A stretch of 64,000 nucleotides of DNA from Calditrichota bacterium (lineage in GTDB: Bacteria > Calditrichota > Calditrichia > Calditrichales > Calditrichaceae), in the NCBI GenBank assembly GCA_003854985.1, contig RQOG01000136.1:1-64000 (forward strand), given 5' to 3'. The translations under genes were made by a program, and so were the position numbers. Shown in pieces: positions 17,726 to 27,600 of this stretch. The notes beneath the pieces were generated by a model. It saw only the letters and a list, made by a program, of their open reading frames with translations. It ran no database searches and was not told the DNA's origin. The first letter of the stretch is position 1, and every line of letters begins with the position of its first letter.

Positions 17726-19702
17726 TTACTTTTTCTTCAATACAATGTTTTCATCATTCGCGGCGGCAATTGCCTTTTCTATATTGCGAAGGTTCTGATA
17801 CTCAGATGATTTGATATAGGTCTTGCGTATGCTGTAATCTCTTGTATAGGTTATTTTACCATCTTCTTCATAGGTTGAATAACTTCTTAACGATGCAAAA
17901 TCATATTTTTCATTAACCGGTTTATTTAGTCCTTCTATCATATATTCAGAAGGATTATAATTGATTTCCACATTATCTATTACCCTGAATGGCGAGCTGA
18001 AAACAATCGCATGCTTTCTTTCTTCATCTCTGTAACGATCAAGGTCGGATTTCATTTTAAAAACGGACGGATTGAAAATTAGCAAAGAACTGGTGAACGA
18101 ACCAAATTTTTCCTTTGAAAAGTCGAATTCAATTTTGAATTGCTTTTCGATATCTTTAGGATTGTCATAAACCAAATTAGATATAGTTATATCCGGCATA
18201 TTAGAATTCAGATAGCTTTCCATCACTTTTTTCATGTCACTCACACTGGCGTCTTTAAAATGGCTGCGCATGCCTAAATTTTCGTTGCCGGTATATAAAA
18301 GTACGGCATGACCTTCGACACCGCCCTTTCTTGAAATAGTAAGAGTTATATCGCGTTGAACCGTATTATCCGGGAAACGGCTTTCGGGGATTTTGATAAA
18401 TTCCGATTTCCCATCGTCATAAATAACAAGCGCTTCGACGCCTTCAATGGATGCATACACTTCGCCCACAGGACAATTGCTGCCGGTTGCATCCAGCCAG
18501 TATACCTTATTATCCCTTGTTTTTACATAGGCAATCATATGATTGAACATAGAAATCGAAGTGATATCCTTTCTAATGGTTCCGAGGGATTTTGTTGCCA
18601 CTAAAGCGGGAAACGCCTCGATACCAACAGCCCGTAAAAGATTCACATTTAGCACGGTCATGTTTTTACAATCACCGTATTGATTTTTAATGATCTGGTC
18701 GCATGTATTCGGTATATAGCCACTGCGTCTGATAGAAGTTGAAATATACCTGAAATTTTTTTGCGTATAGGCAAAAATCCTTTCAATTTTAGTTTGCTCA
18801 TCCTCAGCGTCTCCGATGATGTCTTTGGCTAATTGCTGAATGTCCGGTTTATCTGAATCGCTGAATTTTGGTATGAGAGATTTCCAATATCCTTCTGTAA
18901 GCTCATTCCAATCCTTGTATTTGATATCATAACGGACATATTGGGCAATGTCAAAATAAGGAGGCGCATTTGGTTCGTCTTCAAATGCAGGGATATCGGT
19001 TATCTCCCAGTAAAAAATACGGCTCTGGTCTTTTTCTGACCTTTCAGTTAGAATATTTTTTAATACTTGCGGTTCACCCAGTTGTATGGCATTCGTACTG
19101 TAAGTCCAGTTGTTTTTGTATTTAAAAAATATGGTTGGAATTTCCATGGTGTATTTGGTGTATAAAACAGGAATATCTTTTTGTATGAACCAAATGTCAC
19201 CGACAAACCAACCCTGATCATTAATTGTAAACGAATATTCTAAAATAGCCCCGGGTTCAACGCCCGGGAAAACAAATTTAACCGATTTTTCATGAGAAAT
19301 TTGATCCGCACCGTCTATAAGTTTTGTAGGGTGCAAATCGTCTTTTGTAAGAGGAATTATTTCTCCGTTTGCCTTAATTGTTCGGGCGGAAAAATCGGAC
19401 AGAATCATTTCATCACTCAAATATATTTCACGGGTTGCCCAACCGGTTTCCGCTTTATCATTTAAGTATAGAACAGCGATGTGGTATGAAGTCTCTACAT
19501 TTACCTCCCATTCCGAATCAAGATAAAGCCTGCTCTCAGTATCCTCATATAAAACCACCGCGCCGTCATCTGGAAAATCTGCCTGGGTTGGCAACCTATC
19601 CCTGCCGGACAATTTAAGCATATCGTCAGTATCCATACTTAACTGGCTTCCGCAGGAGAACATGAATAAGGACGTTAAAAAGAAAACTATAAGTCTGTTC
19701 AT
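17726..19702 (-). CDS. DUF3857 / transglutaminase-like lipoprotein
   Basis: A lipoprotein signal peptide (MNRLIVFFLTSLFMFSC) gives a mature Cys at residue 17. The first half is a DUF3857 domain; the middle is a transglutaminase-like core with a complete triad: Cys345 in YGDCKN, His388 in SMFNHMIAY and Asp404 in YWLDATG. The last ~80 residues form the beta-rich C-terminal domain often found with DUF3857, ending NIVLKKK. Function of this common FCB-group family is not established; the triad suggests a cysteine peptidase or transamidase at the outer membrane or periplasm. Transcribed alone, with its own terminator. A short gene at 24155 resembles only its C-terminal domain. Confidence 0.9.
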   Translation of the reverse strand: MNRLIVFFLTSLFMFSCGSQLSMDTDDMLKLSGRDRLPTQADFPDDGAVVLYEDTESRLYLDSEWEVNVETSYHIAVLYLNDKAETGWATREIYLSDEMILSDFSARTIKANGEIIPLTKDDLHPTKLIDGADQISHEKSVKFVFPGVEPGAILEYSFTINDQGWFVGDIWFIQKDIPVLYTKYTMEIPTIFFKYKNNWTYSTNAIQLGEPQVLKNILTERSEKDQSRIFYWEITDIPAFEDEPNAPPYFDIAQYVRYDIKYKDWNELTEGYWKSLIPKFSDSDKPDIQQLAKDIIGDAEDEQTKIERIFAYTQKNFRYISTSIRRSGYIPNTCDQIIKNQYGDCKNMTVLNVNLLRAVGIEAFPALVATKSLGTIRKDITSISMFNHMIAYVKTRDNKVYWLDATGSNCPVGEVYASIEGVEALVIYDDGKSEFIKIPESRFPDNTVQRDITLTISRKGGVEGHAVLLYTGNENLGMRSHFKDASVSDMKKVMESYLNSNMPDITISNLVYDNPKDIEKQFKIEFDFSKEKFGSFTSSLLIFNPSVFKMKSDLDRYRDEERKHAIVFSSPFRVIDNVEINYNPSEYMIEGLNKPVNEKYDFASLRSYSTYEEDGKITYTRDYSIRKTYIKSSEYQNLRNIEKAIAAANDENIVLKKK

Positions 19703-20112
19703 TGGGTATCCTTTCCTCTCTGGAAATTATAAATTTGGTTAATCAGGTTTTAAAATAAAACCGATGGAATGTTTAATTCCTTCCAGTCAAATGCGATCTA
19801 TTGTTCCTAAAAATTATCTTTTATAAACGATTCAAAAAAATGCTTGACAAATATAAACAACGATTATAGATATTACAATTATGTGAAAGGATTGATTTGG
19901 ATAGCCATGTATCTTTTATCGATCACACTGTTTTGAATTCTATGCATTTATGGTTTAACTTTCGCAGACTAAACGGTGAACAAATGAACGGGCATAATGT
20001 TGTTTAACAAAAGAAATTTTAAATTGAATTACTATTTCCCCAATGGTGTATTTAATAACGGAATTGATTTCAACCTGACCGGGAAATTGATACGAACAGG
20101 AAATAAGTTCAA
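19703..20112. other. 410-base intergenic region
   Basis: Lies between the divergent DUF3857 and BatA/VWA genes. Besides the candidate promoter at 19844-19872 I see nothing I can support: a 40-codon open frame (19997-20119) overlaps the next gene and has no ribosome site, and no RNA fold stands out. Confidence 0.6.
19844..19872 (+). promoter_or_regulatory. Candidate sigma-70 promoter for the BatA/VWA operon
   Basis: TTGACA at 19844-19849, a 17-base spacer and TAGATA at 19867-19872. The -35 is perfect and the -10 fair. It would leave a leader of about 230 bases before the GTG start at 20113, which is long, so a second promoter nearer the gene is possible. Confidence 0.5.
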
Positions 20113-22161
20113 GTGTTAAGTTTTATAAATTCAATAGTACTGCCCCTTTTGGCCGCCGCCATTATTCCCCTGCTTATTTATTTATTCCGGCGCGGAAAAA
20201 CCAAACGTATTTCCTTCAGCAGTTTGCGTTTTTTAAAATCGTTGGAGAACCAAAGAATCCGGCATCTGCGCATTTATCAGATTCTGCTTTTAATCATCAG
20301 GATATTGTTCGTTATTTTTGTTGTTCTGGCATTTGCCCGGCCGGCTATAAAAATTATAAATATTGCCGGAGATTCCGGCGCGGCCACAACGGCTGTAATT
20401 ATAATCGATGATTCGTACAGTATGACTTCGTATGCGGGAGCGAAAACCTATTTTGATATTTCTCTTGAGGCAGCCCGGGAAATATTATCCAGTTTCACAG
20501 AAAAGGATTATGTTTACATCCTTTCATCGGAATCGGGTTTCCGGGTTCAGTCCTTCCCTGTTCAGCGAAATCTTAATCTGCCGGTTAAACCGGTATATGG
20601 TTTATTAAACCTAAGCGAGCAATTGGAAAAAGCCTGTGAAGTTTTCAGGAAAAATCCTAATCTGAACCGGGAATTGTATTTTATAACCGACAACCGGATT
20701 AATCAACATGCTTTGATTGATTCTTTACCGGTTTACCTGCATACCCGGAATGTGGTGAAGTATGTTGTAAAAATTGCCGCAGATCATCCGACGAATAATT
20801 TAAGTATTGATACAGCAATTATTGCAACAAGTTTATACGAAATCAACCGGCCGGTTACCTTTGAAATTCAACTGACAAATTATAATCTGGAAAGTTCTGC
20901 TTCGGCGCGTTTAAACCTTTTTGAAAGTAATAAACGCATGGCCATGACGGACTTGCTAATCGAATCCGGATCAACCGGATCGGTTAAATTAACTTATGTA
21001 CCAAGAAAAAGCGGTCAGCAGTTAATTCATTTTGAATTAGAGGACGATGACCTGTCGGCGGATAATTATTATTACCTGAATTTTCGTATCCCTGAAGTTT
21101 TGAAGGTATTATATACAGATCAGCCGGAAGGCGGTCTTTTAAAAACAGCCGTTCAAATTCTTTCCCGGCAAACCGTTTTGGACATAGATATGACGTCTTA
21201 TGCTTCCTGGCAGGGCCGGCAATTTCAAAATTATGATTTAATTGTTCTTAATGATCCGCCTGTGTTTCAAAATCAGACCGTTAACAGAATTTCCGAATAT
21301 CTGCGACAGGGGAAAAATCTTATTATAATTCCCGGAGAAAACATTACTCCTGCTCAGTTAAATCAGGCCGTACATAGCTGGACCGGTGAACGTCCCACCG
21401 GAGAATTAATACATACAAAAGCGGTTGATCAGTATTTTACGCTTGATAAGGATTTTCAGCATTCAAATTTATTCGATCCCGCATTTGTTCAAAAAGATAA
21501 AGCGATTGAGTTACCTCAGGTTTATAAATATTTTAAAATGATCAATCCGAAAGACAACTATTTATATTTGACTAATGGCGATCCTTTATTATCCTGTTTC
21601 AGGGATAAAACGCAAAAAGGCAGTCTTTATATTTTTGGCACGCAGTTTAAACCGGCCTGGACGGATTTTCCGTTCAAGGGTTTTTATATGCCGATGTTAT
21701 ACCGTTTGTTCTATTCAGCAGGTTATTCGACGGAAAATCTGTCAATATATAAGGCGGGGAATCGGGCGCGCATACCGGTCGCCAATTCTTCATCCAGTGC
21801 GCAAGTTGAAATTATACCGCCGCAAGGGCAGCCGTATCCGGTTGACCTCCTGAGCAGTCGTTCTCATGTTTTTGTATCCATGGATATACCCGGGCATTAT
21901 ATCATAAATGCGGATGGTAAAATGGCGGATGCTTTTTCGGTAAATCTCAATTCTGCTGAAATGCGCACTCCCTATATTGATTTAGATGAATATTTTTTAA
22001 ACGCCAAAATTGTAAAATCAGAAATGCTTAAAGGCGATTCTCTGCGAAAGGCGCGCACTGGCCAGGAATTGTGGTTCATTTTTGTATTATTGGCTTTAAT
22101 AATGCTTTTACTGGAAATATGGCTTGTTAAATTAATTGAAAAAAGATCTGAAGATACTTAA
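20113..22161 (+). CDS. BatA-domain / VWA membrane protein
   Basis: The first ~80 residues are the BatA membrane unit: a helix (SIVLPLLAAAIIPLLIYLF), the FRRGKTKRISFSSLRFLKSL stretch and a second helix ending LAFARPAI. A von Willebrand A-type domain follows, with a MIDAS-like IDDSYSM (DxSxS) near residue 100. Then come periplasmic beta-domains and a C-terminal helix (LWFIFVLLALIMLLLEIWLV). These proteins are common in the FCB group, often near MoxR/DUF58 genes, which are absent here; function is unknown. The start is GTG with AGGA about 12 bases upstream. Next is a membrane phosphoesterase after a hairpin-bearing gap of 94 bases. Confidence 0.88.
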   Translation: MLSFINSIVLPLLAAAIIPLLIYLFRRGKTKRISFSSLRFLKSLENQRIRHLRIYQILLLIIRILFVIFVVLAFARPAIKIINIAGDSGAATTAVIIIDDSYSMTSYAGAKTYFDISLEAAREILSSFTEKDYVYILSSESGFRVQSFPVQRNLNLPVKPVYGLLNLSEQLEKACEVFRKNPNLNRELYFITDNRINQHALIDSLPVYLHTRNVVKYVVKIAADHPTNNLSIDTAIIATSLYEINRPVTFEIQLTNYNLESSASARLNLFESNKRMAMTDLLIESGSTGSVKLTYVPRKSGQQLIHFELEDDDLSADNYYYLNFRIPEVLKVLYTDQPEGGLLKTAVQILSRQTVLDIDMTSYASWQGRQFQNYDLIVLNDPPVFQNQTVNRISEYLRQGKNLIIIPGENITPAQLNQAVHSWTGERPTGELIHTKAVDQYFTLDKDFQHSNLFDPAFVQKDKAIELPQVYKYFKMINPKDNYLYLTNGDPLLSCFRDKTQKGSLYIFGTQFKPAWTDFPFKGFYMPMLYRLFYSAGYSTENLSIYKAGNRARIPVANSSSSAQVEIIPPQGQPYPVDLLSSRSHVFVSMDIPGHYIINADGKMADAFSVNLNSAEMRTPYIDLDEYFLNAKIVKSEMLKGDSLRKARTGQELWFIFVLLALIMLLLEIWLVKLIEKRSEDT

Positions 22162-22197
22162 TTTCTCAAGAACCTAATTTAAATTTTCGCGTATAAA

Positions 22198-22240
22198 AAC
22201 CACCAATGAAATAAAATGGCATTCATTGTGGTTAGTATTT
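22198..22240 (+). terminator. Hairpin, possible weak terminator or attenuator
   Basis: AACCAC(C)AATGAA pairs with TTCATTGTGGTT (12 pairs, one bulged C) around an 11-base loop, followed by AGTATTTTA. The T-run is poor, so it may only reduce read-through into the phosphoesterase gene at 22256, or act in processing. Confidence 0.45.
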
Positions 22241-22255
22241 TAAAACGGAGATTTA

Positions 22256-23455
22256 ATGCGTTCGCTTATATTCTTTTCAATTGTTCTGACAATAATAATC
22301 GGGTTATCAGTTGGCGCCCGGTTTTTAATACTTTATACCAACAAAAAGCTATGGAACTGGAATATTGTTGACAAGTTTGGCAGACTGCTGCCTTTTTTTA
22401 TCATTTTCATAATTATTATGGCTATAGGCGGAGGGCTTTTAGGAATCAGGTCAATCATGTTTTTAAGCGCCATGCTGATGGCAACAATGACGATTGCGGC
22501 ATTAATTTTAATACTAAGTTTACCCTTTTCGATTCTATTTATGAAAATTGGGGAAAAGCTTTTGGATTTTAAATCCTCTCCAAAAACAAAGATCGATCAT
22601 GCTTCGAGAAGAGCCTTTTTAAAATCGGCAACCGCTGCAATTCCCATGATCACTTTAGGCACCGCCGGCAGTGGTTTTGCTAAGGCTTTCAGTGATGTAA
22701 AAATTCCACAAATTTCTATGGAATTTCCAAACCTGCCGGAAGCATTAAACGGTTTTAAAATCTTACATTTAAGTGATATTCATCTTGGATATTATTTTAC
22801 CCTTTACGATTTGGAAAAATTATTAATTAATACCTCAGAATATCCGGTTGATATGGTTTTGGTAACAGGTGATGTTTCAGATGACCTTAGTCAATTGCCA
22901 GATGCGTTGAAATTAATCGGGCAAATACCAACAATTTACCCTAAATTTGTTTCGCTTGGTAACCATGAATATTACCGTGGCATTAATGATGTTAAAAGAA
23001 TAATAGATGCCGGACCGGTTCCCCTGTTATGCGATAACGGTGTTTCTTTGAAAATACAAAATGCTGAGTTATTTATAGGTGGAGCTAATGATCCGATGCA
23101 CATGAGAGCAGATATTAATGAATTTATGAGAGACTCGCTCGATAAAACGATGAAAGACTCGCCTGATAAGGCCTTAAAATTATTAATGAGCCATCGTCCG
23201 CGGGCGCTGGATGTGGCTGAACAATTTGATATCGATCTGATTTTGGGCGGGCATACGCATGGCGGGCAAATCGGTTTAAATGGCAAGAGTGTTTTTGAAG
23301 GCGTGATGAGTGAGCAATATCTATGGGGCAAATATCAGAAAGGCAAAACAAAACTCTATACTTCCTCAGGCGTCGGTCACTGGTTTCCTTACCGCTTAGG
23401 GTGTCCGGCTGAAGCTCCGATTATAACTTTGGTTAAAGGATCAACCTATGTCTAA
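22256..23455 (+). CDS. Membrane-bound metallophosphoesterase with Tat-like motif
   Basis: Three or four hydrophobic segments occupy residues 1-105. After them comes SRRAFLKSATAAIPMITLG (about 118-136), which fits the twin-arginine consensus, and then a calcineurin-like phosphoesterase domain with all metal motifs: LSDIHLGYY, VTGDVSDD, LGNHEYY, LMSHRP and GGHTHGGQ. The family (YkuE/YaeI-like) includes UDP-2,3-diacylglucosamine-type and lipid pyrophosphate hydrolases; the substrate here is unknown. A good AACGGAGATTTA site precedes the ATG. The nitroreductase gene starts inside its last codons, so the two are translationally coupled. Confidence 0.9.
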   Translation: MRSLIFFSIVLTIIIGLSVGARFLILYTNKKLWNWNIVDKFGRLLPFFIIFIIIMAIGGGLLGIRSIMFLSAMLMATMTIAALILILSLPFSILFMKIGEKLLDFKSSPKTKIDHASRRAFLKSATAAIPMITLGTAGSGFAKAFSDVKIPQISMEFPNLPEALNGFKILHLSDIHLGYYFTLYDLEKLLINTSEYPVDMVLVTGDVSDDLSQLPDALKLIGQIPTIYPKFVSLGNHEYYRGINDVKRIIDAGPVPLLCDNGVSLKIQNAELFIGGANDPMHMRADINEFMRDSLDKTMKDSPDKALKLLMSHRPRALDVAEQFDIDLILGGHTHGGQIGLNGKSVFEGVMSEQYLWGKYQKGKTKLYTSSGVGHWFPYRLGCPAEAPIITLVKGSTYV

Positions 23456-24029
23456 AACAGCGCAAACAAAATATGATATATTGGATATTATAAAAAATCG
23501 CTGGAGCCCGGTCGGATTCACCGGTAAACCGGTTTCAGCTGACACATTGGAAAAGCTGTTCGAAGCCGCGCGCTGGTCGGCTTCCTGTTTTAATGAACAA
23601 CCGTGGCGTTTTTTTGTGGGCATAAAGAATGAAAACAGAATTTGGGAGCTGATTTATAACGCTTTATCCGATGGAAATAAGACCTGGTGTATTCATGTTC
23701 CGGTATTGGTTGCTCTTTGCGGGAAAAAAGAATTCTCCCATAATAACAAACCAAATAACTGGTACACTTATGATGTCGGGCAATCGGCAGCCTACATTTC
23801 CATGCAGGCCATGGCTGAAGGGCTCTATGTGCATCAGATGGCCGGGTTTGAATCCGAACAGTTGATAAAAAACCTGAATATTCCTGAAAATCTGAAACCT
23901 CTGACCATAATGGCTATCGGTTACAAAGGCTCTGCAGAGAACTTACCGGAAAATCTTCGTAAACGGGATGAAGAACCCAGAAAACGAAAATTAATGGAAG
24001 AGCTTATTTATGGAAAGCCATTTGTATAG
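23448..24029 (+). CDS. Nitroreductase family protein
   Basis: A 193-residue FMN-dependent oxidoreductase of the nitroreductase superfamily. The N-terminal IKNRWSPVGF (Arg-x-Ser phosphate contact of FMN), EAARWSASCFNEQPWRF, and VGQSAAYISMQAMAEGLYVHQMAGF are family hallmarks, and IMAIGYKG closes the fold. Such enzymes reduce nitro groups, quinones or flavins with NAD(P)H; the true substrate is not predictable. The ATG overlaps the phosphoesterase stop by 8 bases. No terminator hairpin follows. Confidence 0.92.
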   Translation: MSKTAQTKYDILDIIKNRWSPVGFTGKPVSADTLEKLFEAARWSASCFNEQPWRFFVGIKNENRIWELIYNALSDGNKTWCIHVPVLVALCGKKEFSHNNKPNNWYTYDVGQSAAYISMQAMAEGLYVHQMAGFESEQLIKNLNIPENLKPLTIMAIGYKGSAENLPENLRKRDEEPRKRKLMEELIYGKPFV

Positions 24030-24154
24030 CATACTTTTAAAATTGTTTTAACGCATCATAAAAACAAAAAAGCCCTTTTTAACAATCGTTATTTCGTAAA
24101 ATGTATTTGATTAACGAGCATTGATTTTAGACTGAACGGCCTTTTACCATTGAG

Positions 24155-24406
24155 ATGACGTGGCAAATAGATATACCTGACGAATATCGGATAAACAAAG
24201 AATCATTAAAGGATCAAAATTTTCAGGGACCGGCTCAATCAATGACTACTATTACTTTCTCTGAAAACAATGAGCAGCTGACTATTTCAGCTGTGATTGT
24301 ATTCCCCCAGATGTATATCCCGTTATCGTTGTACAAAGAACTGATAAACTTCATGGATCAAAACCTTAAAATTGTTAAACAGGATATTATTTTGTCAAAA
24401 CCATAA
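24155..24406 (+). CDS. Short protein resembling the C-terminal domain of DUF3857 proteins, possibly a gene remnant
   Basis: An 83-residue open frame. Its layout (an IDIPDEY opening, a basic/acidic beta-rich middle, FPQMYIPLSLYKELINFMDQ, and the end QDIILSKP) parallels the last ~80 residues of the DUF3857/transglutaminase protein encoded at 17726-19702 (NYNPSEY ... SSEYQNLRNIEKA ... ENIVLKKK). The similarity is by eye and modest. There is no signal peptide and no good ribosome site before the ATG, so either it is the tail left from a deleted paralogue or a stand-alone cytoplasmic version of the domain. I could not find the missing upstream part in the preceding 125 bases. Confidence 0.5.
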   Translation: MTWQIDIPDEYRINKESLKDQNFQGPAQSMTTITFSENNEQLTISAVIVFPQMYIPLSLYKELINFMDQNLKIVKQDIILSKP

Positions 24407-24698
24407 AAGCACTTAATGTTTTCCTGTTATTTATGGATTAGTAAAATGTGGTTTAAAAATGCTTCACCAGTAGTAAAAATTTCGGCAACTAATTATAAAT
24501 AATAATGTTAAGTATGAAATTCCTGGAATATGTTAAAAAAAATAATGCTATTTTTGTGACGAAGTTATCATAAATAGTCATAAAGAAAACCCATATTCAG
24601 ACCGATAGTGTCTTATAATATCGAATTTTTTGTTTTTCATTTTTACAATAATGTCAAATCTGAGGTTTATATTTATCAATAAACAATAGGAGTACATC
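24407..24698. other. AT-rich upstream region of the giant subtilase gene
   Basis: Very AT-rich 292 bases. ATAGGAG just before 24699 is the ribosome site of the next gene. A TATAAT at 24614-24619 has no matching -35 at the right distance, so the promoter is not resolved. No ORF or RNA is evident. Confidence 0.55.
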
Positions 24699-27600
24699 AT
24701 GTTGAAATCCCTGCAGACAATCACGTTATTTTTTTGCCTTTTCTCGTTCAGTATGGGCCAAATTCAGGCTTCAGGCGAAAGCGCTAAAGGTGAATTGCTA
24801 ATAAGTTTTACAGAAGGTGTATCCGAAACAGAGATACAGGATTTGCTGAATAGTTACGAGTTCGAAAAAATTAAGCAATTTAAAATAGTACCTAATACAT
24901 ATCTGGTAAGACAAAAGAGTGTTTCAACAAGAACAATGGCGACACAAAATGAATATGACCAATTGCATACGATAAAAAATCAAATAGATCGGGAATCTTC
25001 TGTTCAATTGTCTTCTATGAATTTTAGATATTATGCAATTAAAACGCCGAATGATCCCGGCTTACAAGGCGTATATGCCATGAATAACACCGGTCAAACG
25101 GGCGGTACAACCGATGCAGATATTGACGCCGTCGAAGCCTGGGATGTAAATACGGGAAGAAAAGATATTATAGTTGGCATTATAGATACCGGTGTAGACT
25201 ATGATCATCCTGATTTGATAAATAATATATGGAAGAATCCCGGGGAGACGCCGTCTAACGGGATTGATGATGACGGTAACGGTTATATAGATGATATTTA
25301 TGGCTGGGATTGGGCGTATAGCGATAATGATCCCAGCGACTATTGCGGCCATGGAACACATTGTGCCGGAACGGTTGGCGCTGTTGGTAATAATGGCGAA
25401 GGCGTAGCCGGCGTTTGCTGGAACGTTAAAATAATGGCGTTGAAGTTTTTAGATGATTACGGCAGCGGTTATTCATCTAATGCCATTTCCGCTCTTGAAT
25501 ATGCCGCTAATATGGGCGCGCATCTTACCAGCAATAGTTGGGGCGGCGGTTCTTATGACGTAATGCTGGAAACGGCGATTGCCAATTCGAATATATTATT
25601 TATCGCCGCCGCCGGCAATTCGGGCACAAATAATGATTATAACCCTCACTATCCTTCCAGCTATGAAGTAGATAATATTATCGCTGTTGCAGCGACCGAT
25701 CACAATGACCTGAAAGCAGATTTTTCCTGCTATGGTCTAACCAGCGTGGATCTTGCCGCTCCCGGCGTTAATATTTTATCAACCAAACCGGATAAGCCTA
25801 CGGATATTTCCTTTGGCTCACCGGGCTGGGGACTTAGCTCAACCTATTACGGCGTGATTAGTGGTACATCGATGGCGACGCCTGCAGTGAGCGGTGCAGC
25901 GGCTTTGATTTATTCCAGAAATCCATCAATTTCCTGGCAGGAAGCAAAAGCGGCGCTAATGGATAATGTAGATCTTATTCCATCAATGAGCGGTATGACA
26001 GTTACCGGAGGTCGTCTTAATGTTTTCAACGCTGTAAAATCTGTCGGTTCTGGCATTGTGTTTACACCGGACAGTTTAAATTTTGGTTTGATTGGGATCG
26101 GTGAATCAAAAACATTATCAATGGTTATATCCAATTATACGGATTCATTACAAAACATAAATATTACATCTGATAATAATGTATTTGAATTGTCACAAGA
26201 ACTAATAAACCTGCCTGCTTATGAAAATGCAACTTTAGAAATCACTTATATCCCTGCAAATGTTCAAAACTATACGGCAACGCTGACCTGCAGTTATAGC
26301 GATTCCATAAAATACATTACCATATCAGGAAGCGCGGATTATCTGCCGAATATAGAAATTAGTCCGGATCATTTTAAATTCGAATTATCATCAAACGATT
26401 CATCGGAACAGGTTCTTACTATATCCAACACGGGAACGGTCGATTTGTCTTGGAATATATCCGGTCAGCTTACGTCAAATCTGGCGGTTGATGTTTATCC
26501 TCAACACTATTATCAGCCGATTTCCAAGAACAGCCCGGATTCCCGGATTGGTAAACAAGTTTTAACAAACAGCGGCGGTCCGGATGGTTTCGGCTATGCA
26601 TGGCTTGATAGCGACGAAGAAAATGGTCTGACTTTTGAATGGATCGATATCAGTTCAACCGGCATTGAAATTAATGGTTTTTCGGATGATAACTTCGTCG
26701 GTCCTTATCCTGTTGGTTTTGAATTTCCATTTTACGGCGATTCTTATGAAGAATTTTATATCGGTTCAAACGGTTTGGTTGGATTCGGGCAGGCAGAAGG
26801 CTATCAAAATCCAAATAATTATCCGATACCAAGAGAATTATCGCCCAATAATTTTATTGCCTGGTTTTGGGATGATCTCGCGCCCAATAATGCCAATGTT
26901 TTTTACCAGTCATTTGATGATTATTTAGTCATCCAGTTTCAGGACTATGAACAATTCGGTTCGGATGGCGCTGTTAATGCCGAGATTATTCTTTATCGCA
27001 ACGGATCGGTTAAACTTCAGTATCTGAGTTTTGAAAACGATATCGATGTTTTACATGCAACAGTTGGTATAGAAAATGCCGCCGGTGACGATGGATTGGA
27101 AATTGTCTTCAACAACTCATATCTCCATGATTCTTTAGCCGTGTTCATAAGCGCCAGCAACTGGCTTAGCGTCTCTGAAAACAGCGGTATAATCAATCCA
27201 GGAAGCAGCCAGAACATTAATATAAAAGTAAATACTAAAAATCTTTTACCTGGAACTTATTACAGTTGTATCCAGGTTTTTAGTAATGATGAAGACAAAA
27301 GTCCGTTGGCGATTCCGGTGGAAATGACTATTGATGCGCAAAATATAACCTTTTCAGCTAATATGAGCCTTTATGAATTGGCTGGATATTTTGATCCGGA
27401 TATAAATGATGAAGTATTTGTATCCGGCAGTTTTAATGAGTGGGCGATAGATTCCTATTATGCCCTTTCGGAAACTGGTCCGGACATTTATGGCGCACAG
27501 TTTCCAATGTATGGCAATACCGGAGATACTGTCCGATATAAGTTTTTTGTCAAAACCGGCAATGGAAGATTTCTGCCGAATGACGGTTGGGAAGAAAATG

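Noticed and set aside
19997-20119. A 40-codon open frame before the BatA/VWA gene
   Set aside because: No ribosome site, overlaps the next start, and its sequence resembles nothing I know; the length is easily met by chance.
24060-24090. AAAAAAGCCCTTTTT after the nitroreductase as a terminator
   Set aside because: There is no complementary arm, so no hairpin forms.
24614-24619. TATAAT box before the giant subtilase gene
   Set aside because: No -35 match at 16-18 bases and no extended -10; in such AT-rich DNA the hexamer alone means little.
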